Shown here one piece after another: positions 24,968-32,331 of a DNA stretch of 35,785 bases. The stretch covers positions 1 to 35,785 of the forward strand of contig CATONV010000022.1 of NCBI GenBank assembly GCA_951801655.1, written 5' to 3'. The stretch comes from an uncultured Oscillospiraceae bacterium (lineage in GTDB: Bacteria; Bacillota; Clostridia; Oscillospirales; Oscillospiraceae). Position 1 is the stretch's first letter. The number at the start of each line of letters is the position of its first letter. The notes beneath the pieces were generated by a model, which was given only the letters and a program-made list of their open reading frames with translations, did no database searches and was not told where the DNA came from. Position numbers and translations under genes: made by a program.

Positions 24968-24976
24968 TGTATACAG
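24968..24976 (-). promoter_or_regulatory. CTGTATAC-type operator, site 3
   Basis: TGTATACAG 29 nt before the CoA-transferase start, just after the preceding terminator. No convincing -35/-10 pair is seen next to it. Confidence 0.45.
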
Positions 24977-25004
24977 CGGCCACGGGCCGCAAGGAGGAAT
25001 TGTT

Positions 25005-26324
25005 ATGCTGACTGAGTACAGAAGTAAATTTGTAACACCGGAGCAGGCCGCCAGGGCGGTGCGCTCCGGAGACTGGGTGGACTACGGCTTTGGGGCCGGC
25101 TTTCCCGAGCTGATGGACCGGGCATTGGCCGGGCGCAAGGGCGAGCTGAAGGATGTGAAAATTCGAGGTGGTCTGGTGATACGCCCTCGGATTGAGGTAG
25201 TGGAGAAAGACCCGGAACAGACTACCTTTACCTATTACAGCTGGCACATCGGCGACTACGAACGGAAACTGCAAAGCCGGGGACTGGTGAAATTCCTGCC
25301 GGTGATGCTGCGTTCCCTGCCGGAGCTGTACCGCAGCCACATCCGGGTGGACGTGGCCTTTGTACCGGTGTCCGCCCCCGATGAAAAGGACTATTGTGGG
25401 CTGGGCATCTCCAACTACGCCTGGCGCACCATTTTCGAAAAGGCCCGCACAGTGGTCTTTGAGATCAACGAGCGCCTGCCCCGGCTTCAGGGGGTGGACG
25501 GCTCCCACCGGGTCCACCTGTCCGAGGCGGACTACATCGTGGAGGGGGAGCATGAACCCCTGCCGGTGCGCAGCTACAAGGAAGCATCCGAGATCGACAA
25601 GAAGATCGCCCAGCTGGTGGTGGCTGAGATTCCCGACGGCGCGGTCCTCTCCCTTGGGGTGGGCGGCGTGCCCTTCACGGTGGCCAACATGATCGCCCAG
25701 TCCGATCTGAAGGACATCGGCTGCCACACCGGCACCATCAGCGACGCATTTATGGCCCTCCATCAGGCGGGCAAGCTGACCAACGCCCGCAAGCAGATCG
25801 ACACGGGGCTGTCCACCTGGAATCTGGCCATGGGCTCCCAGGAGCTGTACAACTGGCTGGATGCCGAACCCCATCTCTTCCGCCCCGGCGACCTGGACTA
25901 TGTCCACAACCCCTACCGGATGGCGGAGATGAAGAACTTCATCAGCATCAACGGCGGCGTACAGCTAGACCTGATGGGCCAGGAGAACGGCGAGTCTGCC
26001 GGCACCCGCCAGCTGTCCGGCATCGGCGGCCAGATGGACTTTCTGGAGGGCGCCTTCCTCTCCCAGGGCGGCAAGGGCTTCATCTGCATGAACTCTTCCC
26101 GGGTGACCAGGGACGCAGTGCGTAAGTCTAATATCCTGCCCTTCATTCCCGGCGGCAGCACGGTCTCCGCACCACGGACCATGATCCAGTACGTGGCCAC
26201 CGAGTACGGCGTGGTCAAGCTGTCCGGCCTGTCCCTGATGGAGAGGGCCCAGGCGATGATCTCTGTGGCGCACCCCGATTTTCGGGAGGAGCTGACTAAA
26301 TACGCCATGGAAAACTTCCACTGA
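25005..26324 (+). CDS. Acetyl-CoA hydrolase/transferase-family CoA-transferase, catalytic Glu position altered
   Basis: A 439-residue protein of the 4-hydroxybutyrate / butyryl-CoA:acetate CoA-transferase type. The family exchanges CoA through a glutamyl-CoA thioester. Typical elements: the N-terminal GDWVDYGFGAGFPELMDRAL, LSLGVGGVPFTVANMI around 217-233, DAFMALHQAGKLTN, and the C-terminal VTEYGVVKLSGLSLMERAQAMISVAHPDFREEL-type block, here beginning VATEYG. In characterised relatives the catalytic Glu lies in an H-T/S-E-M motif after this; here the motif is H-T-G-T with G243. Either another residue serves, the protein has a changed activity, or my motif alignment is wrong. The ribosome site AAGGAGG precedes ATG 25005. 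It would exchange CoA from the succinyl-CoA made upstream. Confidence 0.82.
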   Translation: MLTEYRSKFVTPEQAARAVRSGDWVDYGFGAGFPELMDRALAGRKGELKDVKIRGGLVIRPRIEVVEKDPEQTTFTYYSWHIGDYERKLQSRGLVKFLPVMLRSLPELYRSHIRVDVAFVPVSAPDEKDYCGLGISNYAWRTIFEKARTVVFEINERLPRLQGVDGSHRVHLSEADYIVEGEHEPLPVRSYKEASEIDKKIAQLVVAEIPDGAVLSLGVGGVPFTVANMIAQSDLKDIGCHTGTISDAFMALHQAGKLTNARKQIDTGLSTWNLAMGSQELYNWLDAEPHLFRPGDLDYVHNPYRMAEMKNFISINGGVQLDLMGQENGESAGTRQLSGIGGQMDFLEGAFLSQGGKGFICMNSSRVTRDAVRKSNILPFIPGGSTVSAPRTMIQYVATEYGVVKLSGLSLMERAQAMISVAHPDFREELTKYAMENFH

Positions 26325-26384
26325 TTTTTTAAACCTGTCCGTCCCAATCTCCGCAGCAAAAATCGCCGCCGGCTGCGTTAAAAA

Positions 26385-27098
26385 TCAGGACATCTCATTT
26401 CTCAGTCTTTCCAGCGCCCGCCGCTCCAGCCGGGACACCTGCACCTGAGACACCCCCAGAACCCGGGCTGTGTTCATCTGGGTTAACCCCTTGTAATACC
26501 GCAGGAGGAGTACCTGCCGTTCCCTCTCCGGCAGATCCGCAATTGCCGCACGGAGCGTCAGCCGTTCCACCATACCCTCCTCCTCATTGCCGGTGGTCAA
26601 CATTCCCTCCAGGGTGAGGCCTTCCGCCCCCGTCTCCGCCTGGAGGGAGACCACCGGCTCGATGGCTGTCTCTGCGGCGGCAATCTCCTCTGGAGACAAG
26701 TCCATCGCCTCCCCCAGCTCAGACACGGTCGGCTCCCGACCCAGCTGAGAGGACAGTCTTGCCCGCGCCGCCCGAATGGCCGTTCCCCTCTCCTTCAGTC
26801 CCCTGCTCACCTTTACCGGTCCGTCGTCCCGGAGAAAGCGGCGGATTTCTCCGGCAATCTTGGGTACGGCGTAGGTGGAAAACTGGGTGCCGAACTCGGG
26901 ATCGAAGCCCTGGATGGCCTTGAGAAAGCCCAGACAGCCCAGCTGGTACAGGTCGTCCGGCTCCACTCCCCGGCCGTAGTACCGGCGCACAACACTCCAG
27001 ATCAGGCCGTTGTTTTCCAGCAGCACCTGCTCACAGGCGGCGCTGTCCCCTCCCCGAGCGGCCTCCAGAAGAGCGGAGCCGGTGAGAGAGCCGCTCAA
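26385..27098 (-). CDS. sigF: RNA polymerase sigma-F factor (SpoIIAC)
   Basis: A 237-residue sporulation sigma factor, the forespore-specific regulator. Region 2 spans ~25-95 (DDLYQLGCLGFLKAIQGFDPEFGTQFSTYA...PKIAGEIRRFLRDDG), region 3 ~100-150 with VKVSRGLKE, and region 4 ~185-235 with LPERERQVLLLRYYKGLTQMNTARVLGVSQVQVSRLERRALERLR. It overlaps spoIIAB by ATGA, the usual coupled arrangement. The gene order spoIIAA-spoIIAB-sigF shows the organism belongs to the endospore-forming lineage. It converges with the CoA-transferase gene, 60 nt away. Confidence 0.95.
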   Translation of the reverse strand: MSGSLTGSALLEAARGGDSAACEQVLLENNGLIWSVVRRYYGRGVEPDDLYQLGCLGFLKAIQGFDPEFGTQFSTYAVPKIAGEIRRFLRDDGPVKVSRGLKERGTAIRAARARLSSQLGREPTVSELGEAMDLSPEEIAAAETAIEPVVSLQAETGAEGLTLEGMLTTGNEEEGMVERLTLRAAIADLPERERQVLLLRYYKGLTQMNTARVLGVSQVQVSRLERRALERLRNEMS

Positions 27099-27532
27099 CG
27101 TCCGGCCCGGCGGGATATCCGCCGAACCATTGTGACGGTGGTGCCCTTTCCGGGAACGGAGCGAACCTTCAGCGTATCCATAAAGCTCTCCATAATGGTG
27201 AACCCCATCCCGGAGCGTTCCTCGTTTCCGGTGGTAAACAGAGGCGTCCTGGCCTGCTCCACGTCGGCAATGCCCACTCCCCAGTCCTTTACCACGATCT
27301 CCAGCACGTTTCCCTCTCTGATCCGCAGCTTGAGCGACACCTTTCCCAAGGTCTCCGGGTAAGCGTGGACAATCGCGTTGGTCACCGCTTCGCTGACGGC
27401 AGTCTTAATATCGTTGACCTCCTCCAGAGTGGGGTCCAGCTGTGCGGCAAAGCAGGCCGCCGTTGTTCGGGCAAAGCCCTCGTTGGCTGACCGGCTGGGG
27501 AATTCCAGAGTAACCTGATTTTCAATTTTCAT
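27095..27532 (-). CDS. spoIIAB: Anti-sigma-F factor and serine kinase SpoIIAB
   Basis: A 145-residue GHKL ATPase. The start ATG 27532 (MKIENQVTLEF) follows AAAGGACC. The N box EAVTNAIVHAYPE (near 48-60), the G1 box KDWGVGIADVEQA and the G2 region ERSGMGFTIMESFMDTL are intact, so it should bind ATP, hold sigma-F inactive and phosphorylate SpoIIAA. It overlaps sigF by 4 nt. Unusually, 167 nt of hairpin-rich DNA separate it from spoIIAA, where the two are normally tightly spaced. Confidence 0.95.
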   Translation of the reverse strand: MKIENQVTLEFPSRSANEGFARTTAACFAAQLDPTLEEVNDIKTAVSEAVTNAIVHAYPETLGKVSLKLRIREGNVLEIVVKDWGVGIADVEQARTPLFTTGNEERSGMGFTIMESFMDTLKVRSVPGKGTTVTMVRRISRRAGR

Positions 27533-27699
27533 ATGTATCGGTCCTTTCTTGGCGGAATATGTAGTTTCTTTCCCAAAGAGAGCCGGCATCACCGCAGGCG
27601 TTGACCGGGGGATTCCGGCGTACTGGAAAAATTCTGCGGACAGAATCCCCCGCCGCCGTGACCTGCACGGCGGTCCTTCCCCTCTTCGCCAGGGGACTT
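27533..27699 (-). repeat. Structured 167-nt insertion-like gap inside the spoIIA operon
   Basis: Contains GGGGGATTC (27607-27615) with GAATCCCCC (27643-27651), a 9-bp inverted repeat over 27 nt, directly followed by CCGCCGTG-ACCTG-CACGGCGG (27653-27673). No gene is seen. It may be a small mobile repeat or an RNA element that sets the SpoIIAA:SpoIIAB ratio. Confidence 0.5.
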
Positions 27700-28005
27700 T
27701 TACTCAAACCGGATCATCCTTTCCAGGCCGGCCGCCCGGAACACCTTTCCCGCCTGCTCCGGGGTATTTACTACCCGCATGGCTCCTCGTACCTGCCCCA
27801 TCCTCCGGTGGGCCCGGAGAAGCACCGCAATCCCTGAGCTGTCGGTAAAGGTCAGGCCGCTCAAATCCAGGGTTAGCTCCCGAGGCTGGGCCAGGTCAAT
27901 GCGGCGGTCCAGTTCCTCCATCACCGACCGGGCCCCATGGTGGTCCAGCTCCCCCTCCACCAGAGCAGTGAGTCGGCGTTTTTCTTCCCTACAGATCACC
28001 GGCAT
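27700..28005 (-). CDS. spoIIAA: Anti-anti-sigma factor SpoIIAA
   Basis: A 101-residue STAS-domain protein of normal size. It binds SpoIIAB to free sigma-F and is inactivated by phosphorylation of a Ser in the FTDSSGIAVLL motif (Ser pair 56-57). LTLDLSGLTFTDSSG and the C-terminal VVNTPEQAGKVFRAAGLERM fit the family. The start ATG 28005 follows AAAGGAGAGG. The unit should be read from a sigma-H-type promoter; a clear one is not visible, though AGGGAGT and GGAAAAT upstream (minus strand) are loosely similar. Confidence 0.93.
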   Translation of the reverse strand: MPVICREEKRRLTALVEGELDHHGARSVMEELDRRIDLAQPRELTLDLSGLTFTDSSGIAVLLRAHRRMGQVRGAMRVVNTPEQAGKVFRAAGLERMIRFE

Positions 28006-28339
28006 GCCAAAACCTCTCCTTTCCTTTGGTGTAACCCATTATTTTCCAGATCATTATAGGACAGACTCCCTGTCAGATTTGGACGCTTTTGGCCTGAAAC
28101 AACAAAAAAGCCCCTTCTTAGTTTAAAGGACGCCGAAAATGGCCAGTCAGGGTCTCTGCACTCCCGTTCCAACGGCCCCGCCAGAATCTCTCCCATCCTT
28201 TTGCCTTTTTCTTTCCCTGTCGTTCATTATGTACTGTACCCCGCACAAAATTGTAACACCTACAAGTAAATTCCCTCTTGACAGATCCCGTTATTTGTGA
28301 TATTCTATCTGAGAACTTAAAAGACCGGAAGCCACCCAT
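28006..28339. other. Gap between spoIIAA and the tRNAs
   Basis: A 334-bp non-coding stretch. It holds the leader of spoIIAA with a short GACAG/CTGTC inverted repeat (minus strand, about 28056-28071) and the rightward tRNA promoter (28278-28306). Nothing else is recognisable. Confidence 0.5.
28278..28306 (+). promoter_or_regulatory. Promoter for the tRNA pair
   Basis: TTGACA (28278-28283), 17 nt, TATTCT (28301-28306). Confidence 0.8.
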
Positions 28340-28426
28340 GCCGGAGTGGCGGAATTGGCAGACGCCCGGGACTTAAAATCCCGTGGGAGTGATCCCGTGC
28401 CGGTTCGACCCCGGTCTCCGGCACCA
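28340..28426 (+). tRNA. tRNA-Leu (anticodon TAA)
   Basis: 87 nt including an encoded CCA. Acceptor GCCGGAG (28340-28346) pairs with CTCCGGC (28416-28422). The anticodon loop is CTTAAAA in a CGGGA/TCCCG stem, giving TAA. The long variable arm (GGGAGTGATCCC) is the type II form expected for leucine. It reads UUA and UUG codons. Confidence 0.95.
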
Positions 28427-28429
28427 TAT

Positions 28430-28505
<76 letters not shown>

Positions 28506-28511
28506 GAAAAA

Positions 28512-28547
28512 GGAAGTAGAGATATCTAATCTCTACTTCCTTTTTTT
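28512..28547 (+). terminator. Terminator after the tRNA pair
   Basis: Perfect 12-bp stem, GGAAGTAGAGAT (28512-28523) with ATCTCTACTTCC (28529-28540), then TTTTTTT. It also marks the edge between GC-rich and AT-rich DNA. Confidence 0.95.
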
Positions 28548-28755
28548 GTTGTTTTATGCTATATATTGTGTAATATCTTAGTTTTATTACAATATACAGT
28601 GTTTCTGTGATGACTGGAGCGATTAAGAATAGTTGAAACTAATTGGAATTATTTGTAATTACTATTGGTAAATGTTGAGTACTGTTGGTAAGTGTGGGGG
28701 AAAAGTTTCACTTTTTTCGCACCTGTGTGAAAATTGGAATAAAGAAATTAGTACT

Positions 28756-28784
28756 TGACAAAAATGCTCATATAAGTTATTCTG
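28756..28784 (+). promoter_or_regulatory. Promoter for the methyltransferase operon
   Basis: TTGACA (28756-28761), 17 nt, TATTCT (28779-28784). The expected start near 28791 leaves a 190-nt leader that carries the tandem repeat. Confidence 0.7.
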
Positions 28785-28811
28785 TTAACAGAAGTTGACT
28801 TGTTTAGGAAA

Positions 28812-28847
28812 TGTAACCAGTGTAACCGCAATAACCACTGTAACCGA
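28812..28847 (+). repeat. Four tandem 9-bp repeats, TGTAACCNN
   Basis: Units start at 28812, 28821, 28830 and 28839: TGTAACCAG, TGTAACCGC, AATAACCAC, TGTAACCGA. The period is exactly 9. Iteron-like or cooperative operator array; one unit is degenerate. Confidence 0.65.
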
Positions 28848-28980
28848 TATATATTTTTGATTGTTAGGATACTTGCTTAATTTAGGGCAGGTATCTCTTT
28901 TGTTTATATAGACAAACTTCGCCATATATGATACAGTTAAAATAGTTAACCCTTATATAAAGATTTAGGAGGGCTATGTT

Positions 28981-29655
28981 ATGGCGGAAAATTCTAAAAA
29001 GGTTTTTTGGGTATTAGATAAGGAAAGCAGTACTTTCAGTGTGGACATGAAAAATAGTGTTAAGGCTGAATTAGAAAGTAGGTTTCAGTTTAAGCTGGTC
29101 ATTTATAAAGATGCTCAGACGCACATAGAAAGCATGAAAATTACGAATTTTAAGGATGGAAACGAGAACGGTTCTATAATTACTTCCATAGTAGATTTGG
29201 GCCGTGATATGAAGGACTTCAAGAAATTCGGTGTAGTTATGGGGGATACCTATTTTAGAGATCTGGCCCGTGAGATTGAAAAGGAATATGCAAATATTGA
29301 AGTTGGGGAAGTCATTTTCTCCAAGGATGATACACGGTACAGTAATTTGATTACAGAAGTGAAGGAATTTTTTGCAGAAGGCACAGAATACATATCTGAG
29401 GAGTTTTGTTATATTCCGGTTAATATGTTTAATGAACTCTCGCATGACTGTGGTTATGGTGACTATGAGTTGAAGAATCTGCGAAAGCAGCTTGACCAAG
29501 ATGAATATATTCGTGTGGTGTCTGGAAGGTATGCAATATTAAAACGATTAGGAACTAAGCCAGAAAGAGTTATTGCATTTCATAGACAGAAATTAGGCAT
29601 TACTATGCCAGAAAAACAGGAGAAGCGGAAAAAAAGGGATGATGGGGATGAATAA
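28981..29655 (+). CDS. Unknown protein paired with the DNA methyltransferase (224 aa)
   Basis: I do not recognise a family. The 224 residues are soluble and acidic in the middle, with a strongly basic tail (EKQEKRKKRDDGDE). Residues ~142-205, beginning CYIPVNMFNELSHDCG and ending in a RVVSGRYAILKRLG strand-like stretch, have the helix-helix-wing look of a winged helix, similar in pattern to C-terminal domains of some mobile-element primases; this is a weak resemblance. Its end overlaps the methyltransferase start by 8-17 nt, so the two are translationally coupled and probably act together. It could be a partner, a regulator or the restriction half of an unusual system. Low GC, island-type codons. 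Confidence 0.75.
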   Translation: MAENSKKVFWVLDKESSTFSVDMKNSVKAELESRFQFKLVIYKDAQTHIESMKITNFKDGNENGSIITSIVDLGRDMKDFKKFGVVMGDTYFRDLAREIEKEYANIEVGEVIFSKDDTRYSNLITEVKEFFAEGTEYISEEFCYIPVNMFNELSHDCGYGDYELKNLRKQLDQDEYIRVVSGRYAILKRLGTKPERVIAFHRQKLGITMPEKQEKRKKRDDGDE

Positions 29656-30976
29656 AAGGGATACTCTTTCGATTGCTCCATACTATGGCGGCAAGGGCCG
29701 CATGGCCCACTTTATCGCTGACCGGCTTAATTATGATGATACGGACATCTTTGTCACTCCATTTGGTGGTATGTGCCGGGTGTTGTTAAACAAACCTCGT
29801 CATAAAGTCGAGTGTTATAATGATTACAGTGAAGGCTTGACCGCTCTAATGCGTATACTGTCCGACCCCATTAAATCAGTGGAATTTATACATAGGTTGG
29901 AAGATGAAACGGTTTATAGTCAGGCGGAATTTGATAAACAAAAGACCGTTTTTGATAGTGCTGAAAAAGATTTAGAAGAACAATCAAAAAGTCGGTTACG
30001 TCGGTTATTGATTGATAAAAAGATTGTTAGTTCCCATACCGCAAATGACTTACTTGATGAAATATTATGGCAGTCTTTTGAAATGGCAGAAAAGGCAGTT
30101 AACCCAAAACGAAAAACACCACCACATAAAATAATACCAACAGTACAAGCTGGTTTAAATAAGTTGCAACAGGTATTGCAAGCGGAAGAACACAACGCAA
30201 AAGGTAAGACTGCTAAAGAGCGTAGGAAATTCCAAGAAACATTGAGAAATTATCTTGCTGACTGGATTGAATCATATCAGTTAAAAGAAACACAAGGTTT
30301 TCTTGAGCGGTCAAGAGATTATAGTATAGACATTTCTGACATGGATTTAGCAATAGCAACTTATGTAGTATTTCAGCAGTCACGGGATGGAATGGGGCAA
30401 ACATGGAGCGCCGAGAAGTTTAAAACAGATGAGCAGTACAGACGGCAGATCGTTAAACTGTTTGACTGTGCTGAAAGATTAGAGGGCGTAGAAGTTTTTC
30501 AAATTGACGCTATGGCCTTTTTTAGAAATATGATGTTTATAGACCCGGACACCCCATTAAATGAAGTACCATCTGCGTTTCAAGTGTTGAATGAGTGGAT
30601 AAACAATCCCCGTGTTATGATGTACTGTGACCCTTCATATATCAGCGTGGATAGCGAAAAAGAGCTGTTAAAGGATATTGATGTTGACAGTACACCTCGT
30701 TTATCAGACGCAATTAAAAAGAATTATGGGGATAGAATGCCTAAGAATTTAGGTAAAATATACTCTATGTCATTTGGATATGACGACCAAGAAAAGTTTT
30801 TACGTTGTATTCAAAAAGCGAAATGCAGAATTCTGGTATCAAACTATGATTTGCAGTTGTACAACAAATATTTGAATGAGGGCACAGGATGGCACCGGGA
30901 AGAATTTCATACAACAACAGGCGTTGGAAGTAAGAAAGATAATAAGCGTGTAGAGGTCATTTGGTACAATTATTAA
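29639..30976 (+). CDS. D12-class (Dam-like) N6-adenine DNA methyltransferase
   Basis: A 445-residue enzyme; the start may be any of the ATGs at 29639, 29642 or 29648. Motif X appears as SIAPYYGGKGRMA (11-23), motif I as VTPFGGMCRVLLNK (39-52) with YNDYSEG following, and motif IV as MMYCDPSYIS with D331. The usual DPPY is DPSY here. A long charged insertion (~75-300) between motifs I and IV replaces the short target-recognition region of Dam. SAM-dependent methylation of adenine in DNA is the expected reaction. No restriction endonuclease gene is recognisable next to it, so it is an orphan or partner of the unknown upstream protein. A terminator follows. Confidence 0.85.
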   Translation: MMGMNKRDTLSIAPYYGGKGRMAHFIADRLNYDDTDIFVTPFGGMCRVLLNKPRHKVECYNDYSEGLTALMRILSDPIKSVEFIHRLEDETVYSQAEFDKQKTVFDSAEKDLEEQSKSRLRRLLIDKKIVSSHTANDLLDEILWQSFEMAEKAVNPKRKTPPHKIIPTVQAGLNKLQQVLQAEEHNAKGKTAKERRKFQETLRNYLADWIESYQLKETQGFLERSRDYSIDISDMDLAIATYVVFQQSRDGMGQTWSAEKFKTDEQYRRQIVKLFDCAERLEGVEVFQIDAMAFFRNMMFIDPDTPLNEVPSAFQVLNEWINNPRVMMYCDPSYISVDSEKELLKDIDVDSTPRLSDAIKKNYGDRMPKNLGKIYSMSFGYDDQEKFLRCIQKAKCRILVSNYDLQLYNKYLNEGTGWHREEFHTTTGVGSKKDNKRVEVIWYNY

Positions 30977-30994
30977 AAGAGCATAGATAAAATA

Positions 30995-31028
30995 AAAAGT
31001 ACTCACTTTTGGAAGTGGGTACTTTTTT
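30995..31028 (+). terminator. Terminator after the methyltransferase
   Basis: AAAAGTACTCACTT pairs with AAGTGGGTACTTTT around a TTGG loop, with the T-run continuing to 31028. One G-U pair on the + strand. Confidence 0.88.
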
Positions 31029-31485
31029 TGCGGCTTGTTGGTATTAGTAAGTAGATTTAATAAGGGGGGTGTATAGCTGAAGCGTACAGCGTTCCAGAGG
31101 GTTCTGGGAAGGTTGGAAAGGGCTGGAGGGGTTAGGGGTATGCTGAAGGAATGGAAAGGGCCAGAGGGGACCAAAATGGGGCCTAGGGGGTGTTAGGAAA
31201 TTGGTGATAGTGGGCCTTGCAATACAGGCGGTTCAATAAGCAGGATGGTGAAAACGGAAGGCAGTAGGATAGTGTTCAGCATTCAACCAAATTTCTGTTT
31301 TGAAATGGATAATTGAAAAATCAAAAAACTATCCGCTCTTCTTTTAAAAAATTGGGAATACATCGGTACATACATAGAAGAAAAATTTTGTATGCAGTAG
31401 GTGGTGAAAAATAAGATTTTGAAAAGTTGATTTTATAGGAAGTACATTAGAGCATAAGAAAGGATAAATACATAGGAGAAGTAAA
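31029..31485. other. Gene-free stretch with G-rich repeats
   Basis: 31098-31192 is strikingly G-rich on the + strand, with many runs of 3-5 G. It holds an 18-bp imperfect direct repeat TGGAAAGGGCYRGAGGGG at 31114-31131 and 31152-31169. The rest is AT-rich. No frame with a ribosome site is found until AGGAG at 31474-31478. Confidence 0.5.
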
Positions 31486-32004
31486 ATGAGTGATATAATA
31501 AATCATGGTTACAGTAGGAATATTGAAGGACAGAATAACGACTTGCAGAAAAAACCAGAGCAATTAAAGCAGTCTGATAAATGTGGAAGTCAAGCGCAGG
31601 CATTTCGACAGGATTTATCGACATCAGATATGGTGTATCTATACTACATAGAAGGTTATTCATATAGAAAAATCGCAAAGAAAATGGGGTGTTCCCCTAG
31701 TACAGTTGTGAACCGTCTAAAAACCGACAACGCACAATTTGAGCTATTTATGCTTAAGTATGCTTGTGGTTACGGTCAAATTATAAAAGAAAGGCATATT
31801 AAGAAAAAAATACAACCATCAAAACAATCTATAAAACGTGGATTTAAAGCGCACGCATTTCGCAGGGATTTATCAACAGATAAGATGTTGTATCTTCGTC
31901 AGGAAAAGCAATATTCATATAAAGACATCGCAGAAGAAATGGGGTGTTCTCCTAGTACGGTTAGAAACCGTCTAAATAATGAGAACCTTTGGGATGAATT
32001 ATAA
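31486..32004 (+). CDS. Protein of two tandem helix-turn-helix units (172 aa)
   Basis: A DNA-binding protein built from an internal duplication. Residues 32-87 and 117-172 align without gaps at an offset of 85 residues; both contain AFR(Q/R)DLST, then YSY(R/K)(K/D)IA(K/E)(K/E)MGCSPSTV and NRL. This is a helix-turn-helix of the sigma region 4 / resolvase C-terminal type: a YSYKDIAEEMG helix, the GCSPSTV turn and recognition helix. The linker ~88-116 is basic. The duplication is obvious at DNA level too (31579-31746 and 31834-32001), so it looks recent. No catalytic domain is present. It may bind one of the repeat families in this island. Ribosome site AGGAG. Confidence 0.8.
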   Translation: MSDIINHGYSRNIEGQNNDLQKKPEQLKQSDKCGSQAQAFRQDLSTSDMVYLYYIEGYSYRKIAKKMGCSPSTVVNRLKTDNAQFELFMLKYACGYGQIIKERHIKKKIQPSKQSIKRGFKAHAFRRDLSTDKMLYLRQEKQYSYKDIAEEMGCSPSTVRNRLNNENLWDEL

Positions 32005-32331
32005 TCCTTAATTGCACGATTTTGTTTGTTAATTGCACAGATAACTTATGATTTTGGTGGGGCAGTTATATATTGAGGTATGACTGTTTTCAATCAATTT
32101 AAGTTTTGGAAGAATCAATTAGATTGATATAATAAACAAAGTCATTCAATAGAAATCAGTTGGCAGGTTGTTCGTGTACTGTGGGGAAGAAAAGTTTAAA
32201 GAGATAGGGGGCTTGCCCCCATACCTAGGAAATATAGTAAATAGAGCATAACCCACCATACAAAAATTAAATAGCCTTTACCTTCATACATACCACATGT
32301 GACTACTGATAAATGGAGTATAAAAAACAGA
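32005..32331. other. AT-rich gap before the folded RNA region
   Basis: No gene. Contains a G5-CTTG-C5 hairpin (32207-32220) without a T-run. TATAAA (32319-32324) could be a -10 for the RNA that begins near 32331; its -35 is poor. Confidence 0.4.

Larger units (their letters stand above)
28548..28980. promoter_or_regulatory. AT-rich leader region of the methyltransferase operon
   Basis: No gene in 433 bp. Contains a direct repeat TTGGTAA (28665, 28685), a strong promoter at 28756-28784 and a four-unit 9-bp tandem repeat (28812-28847). The ribosome site AGGAGGG lies just before ATG 28981. Confidence 0.5.

Noticed and set aside
28812-28847. Considered as a CRISPR array
   Set aside because: Repeat unit is only 9 bp with no spacers and no cas genes; no CRISPR-type array is seen anywhere in the window.
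28981-29655. Restriction endonuclease for the D12 methyltransferase
   Set aside because: No PD-(D/E)xK, HNH or GIY-YIG motif can be pointed to; left as unknown.
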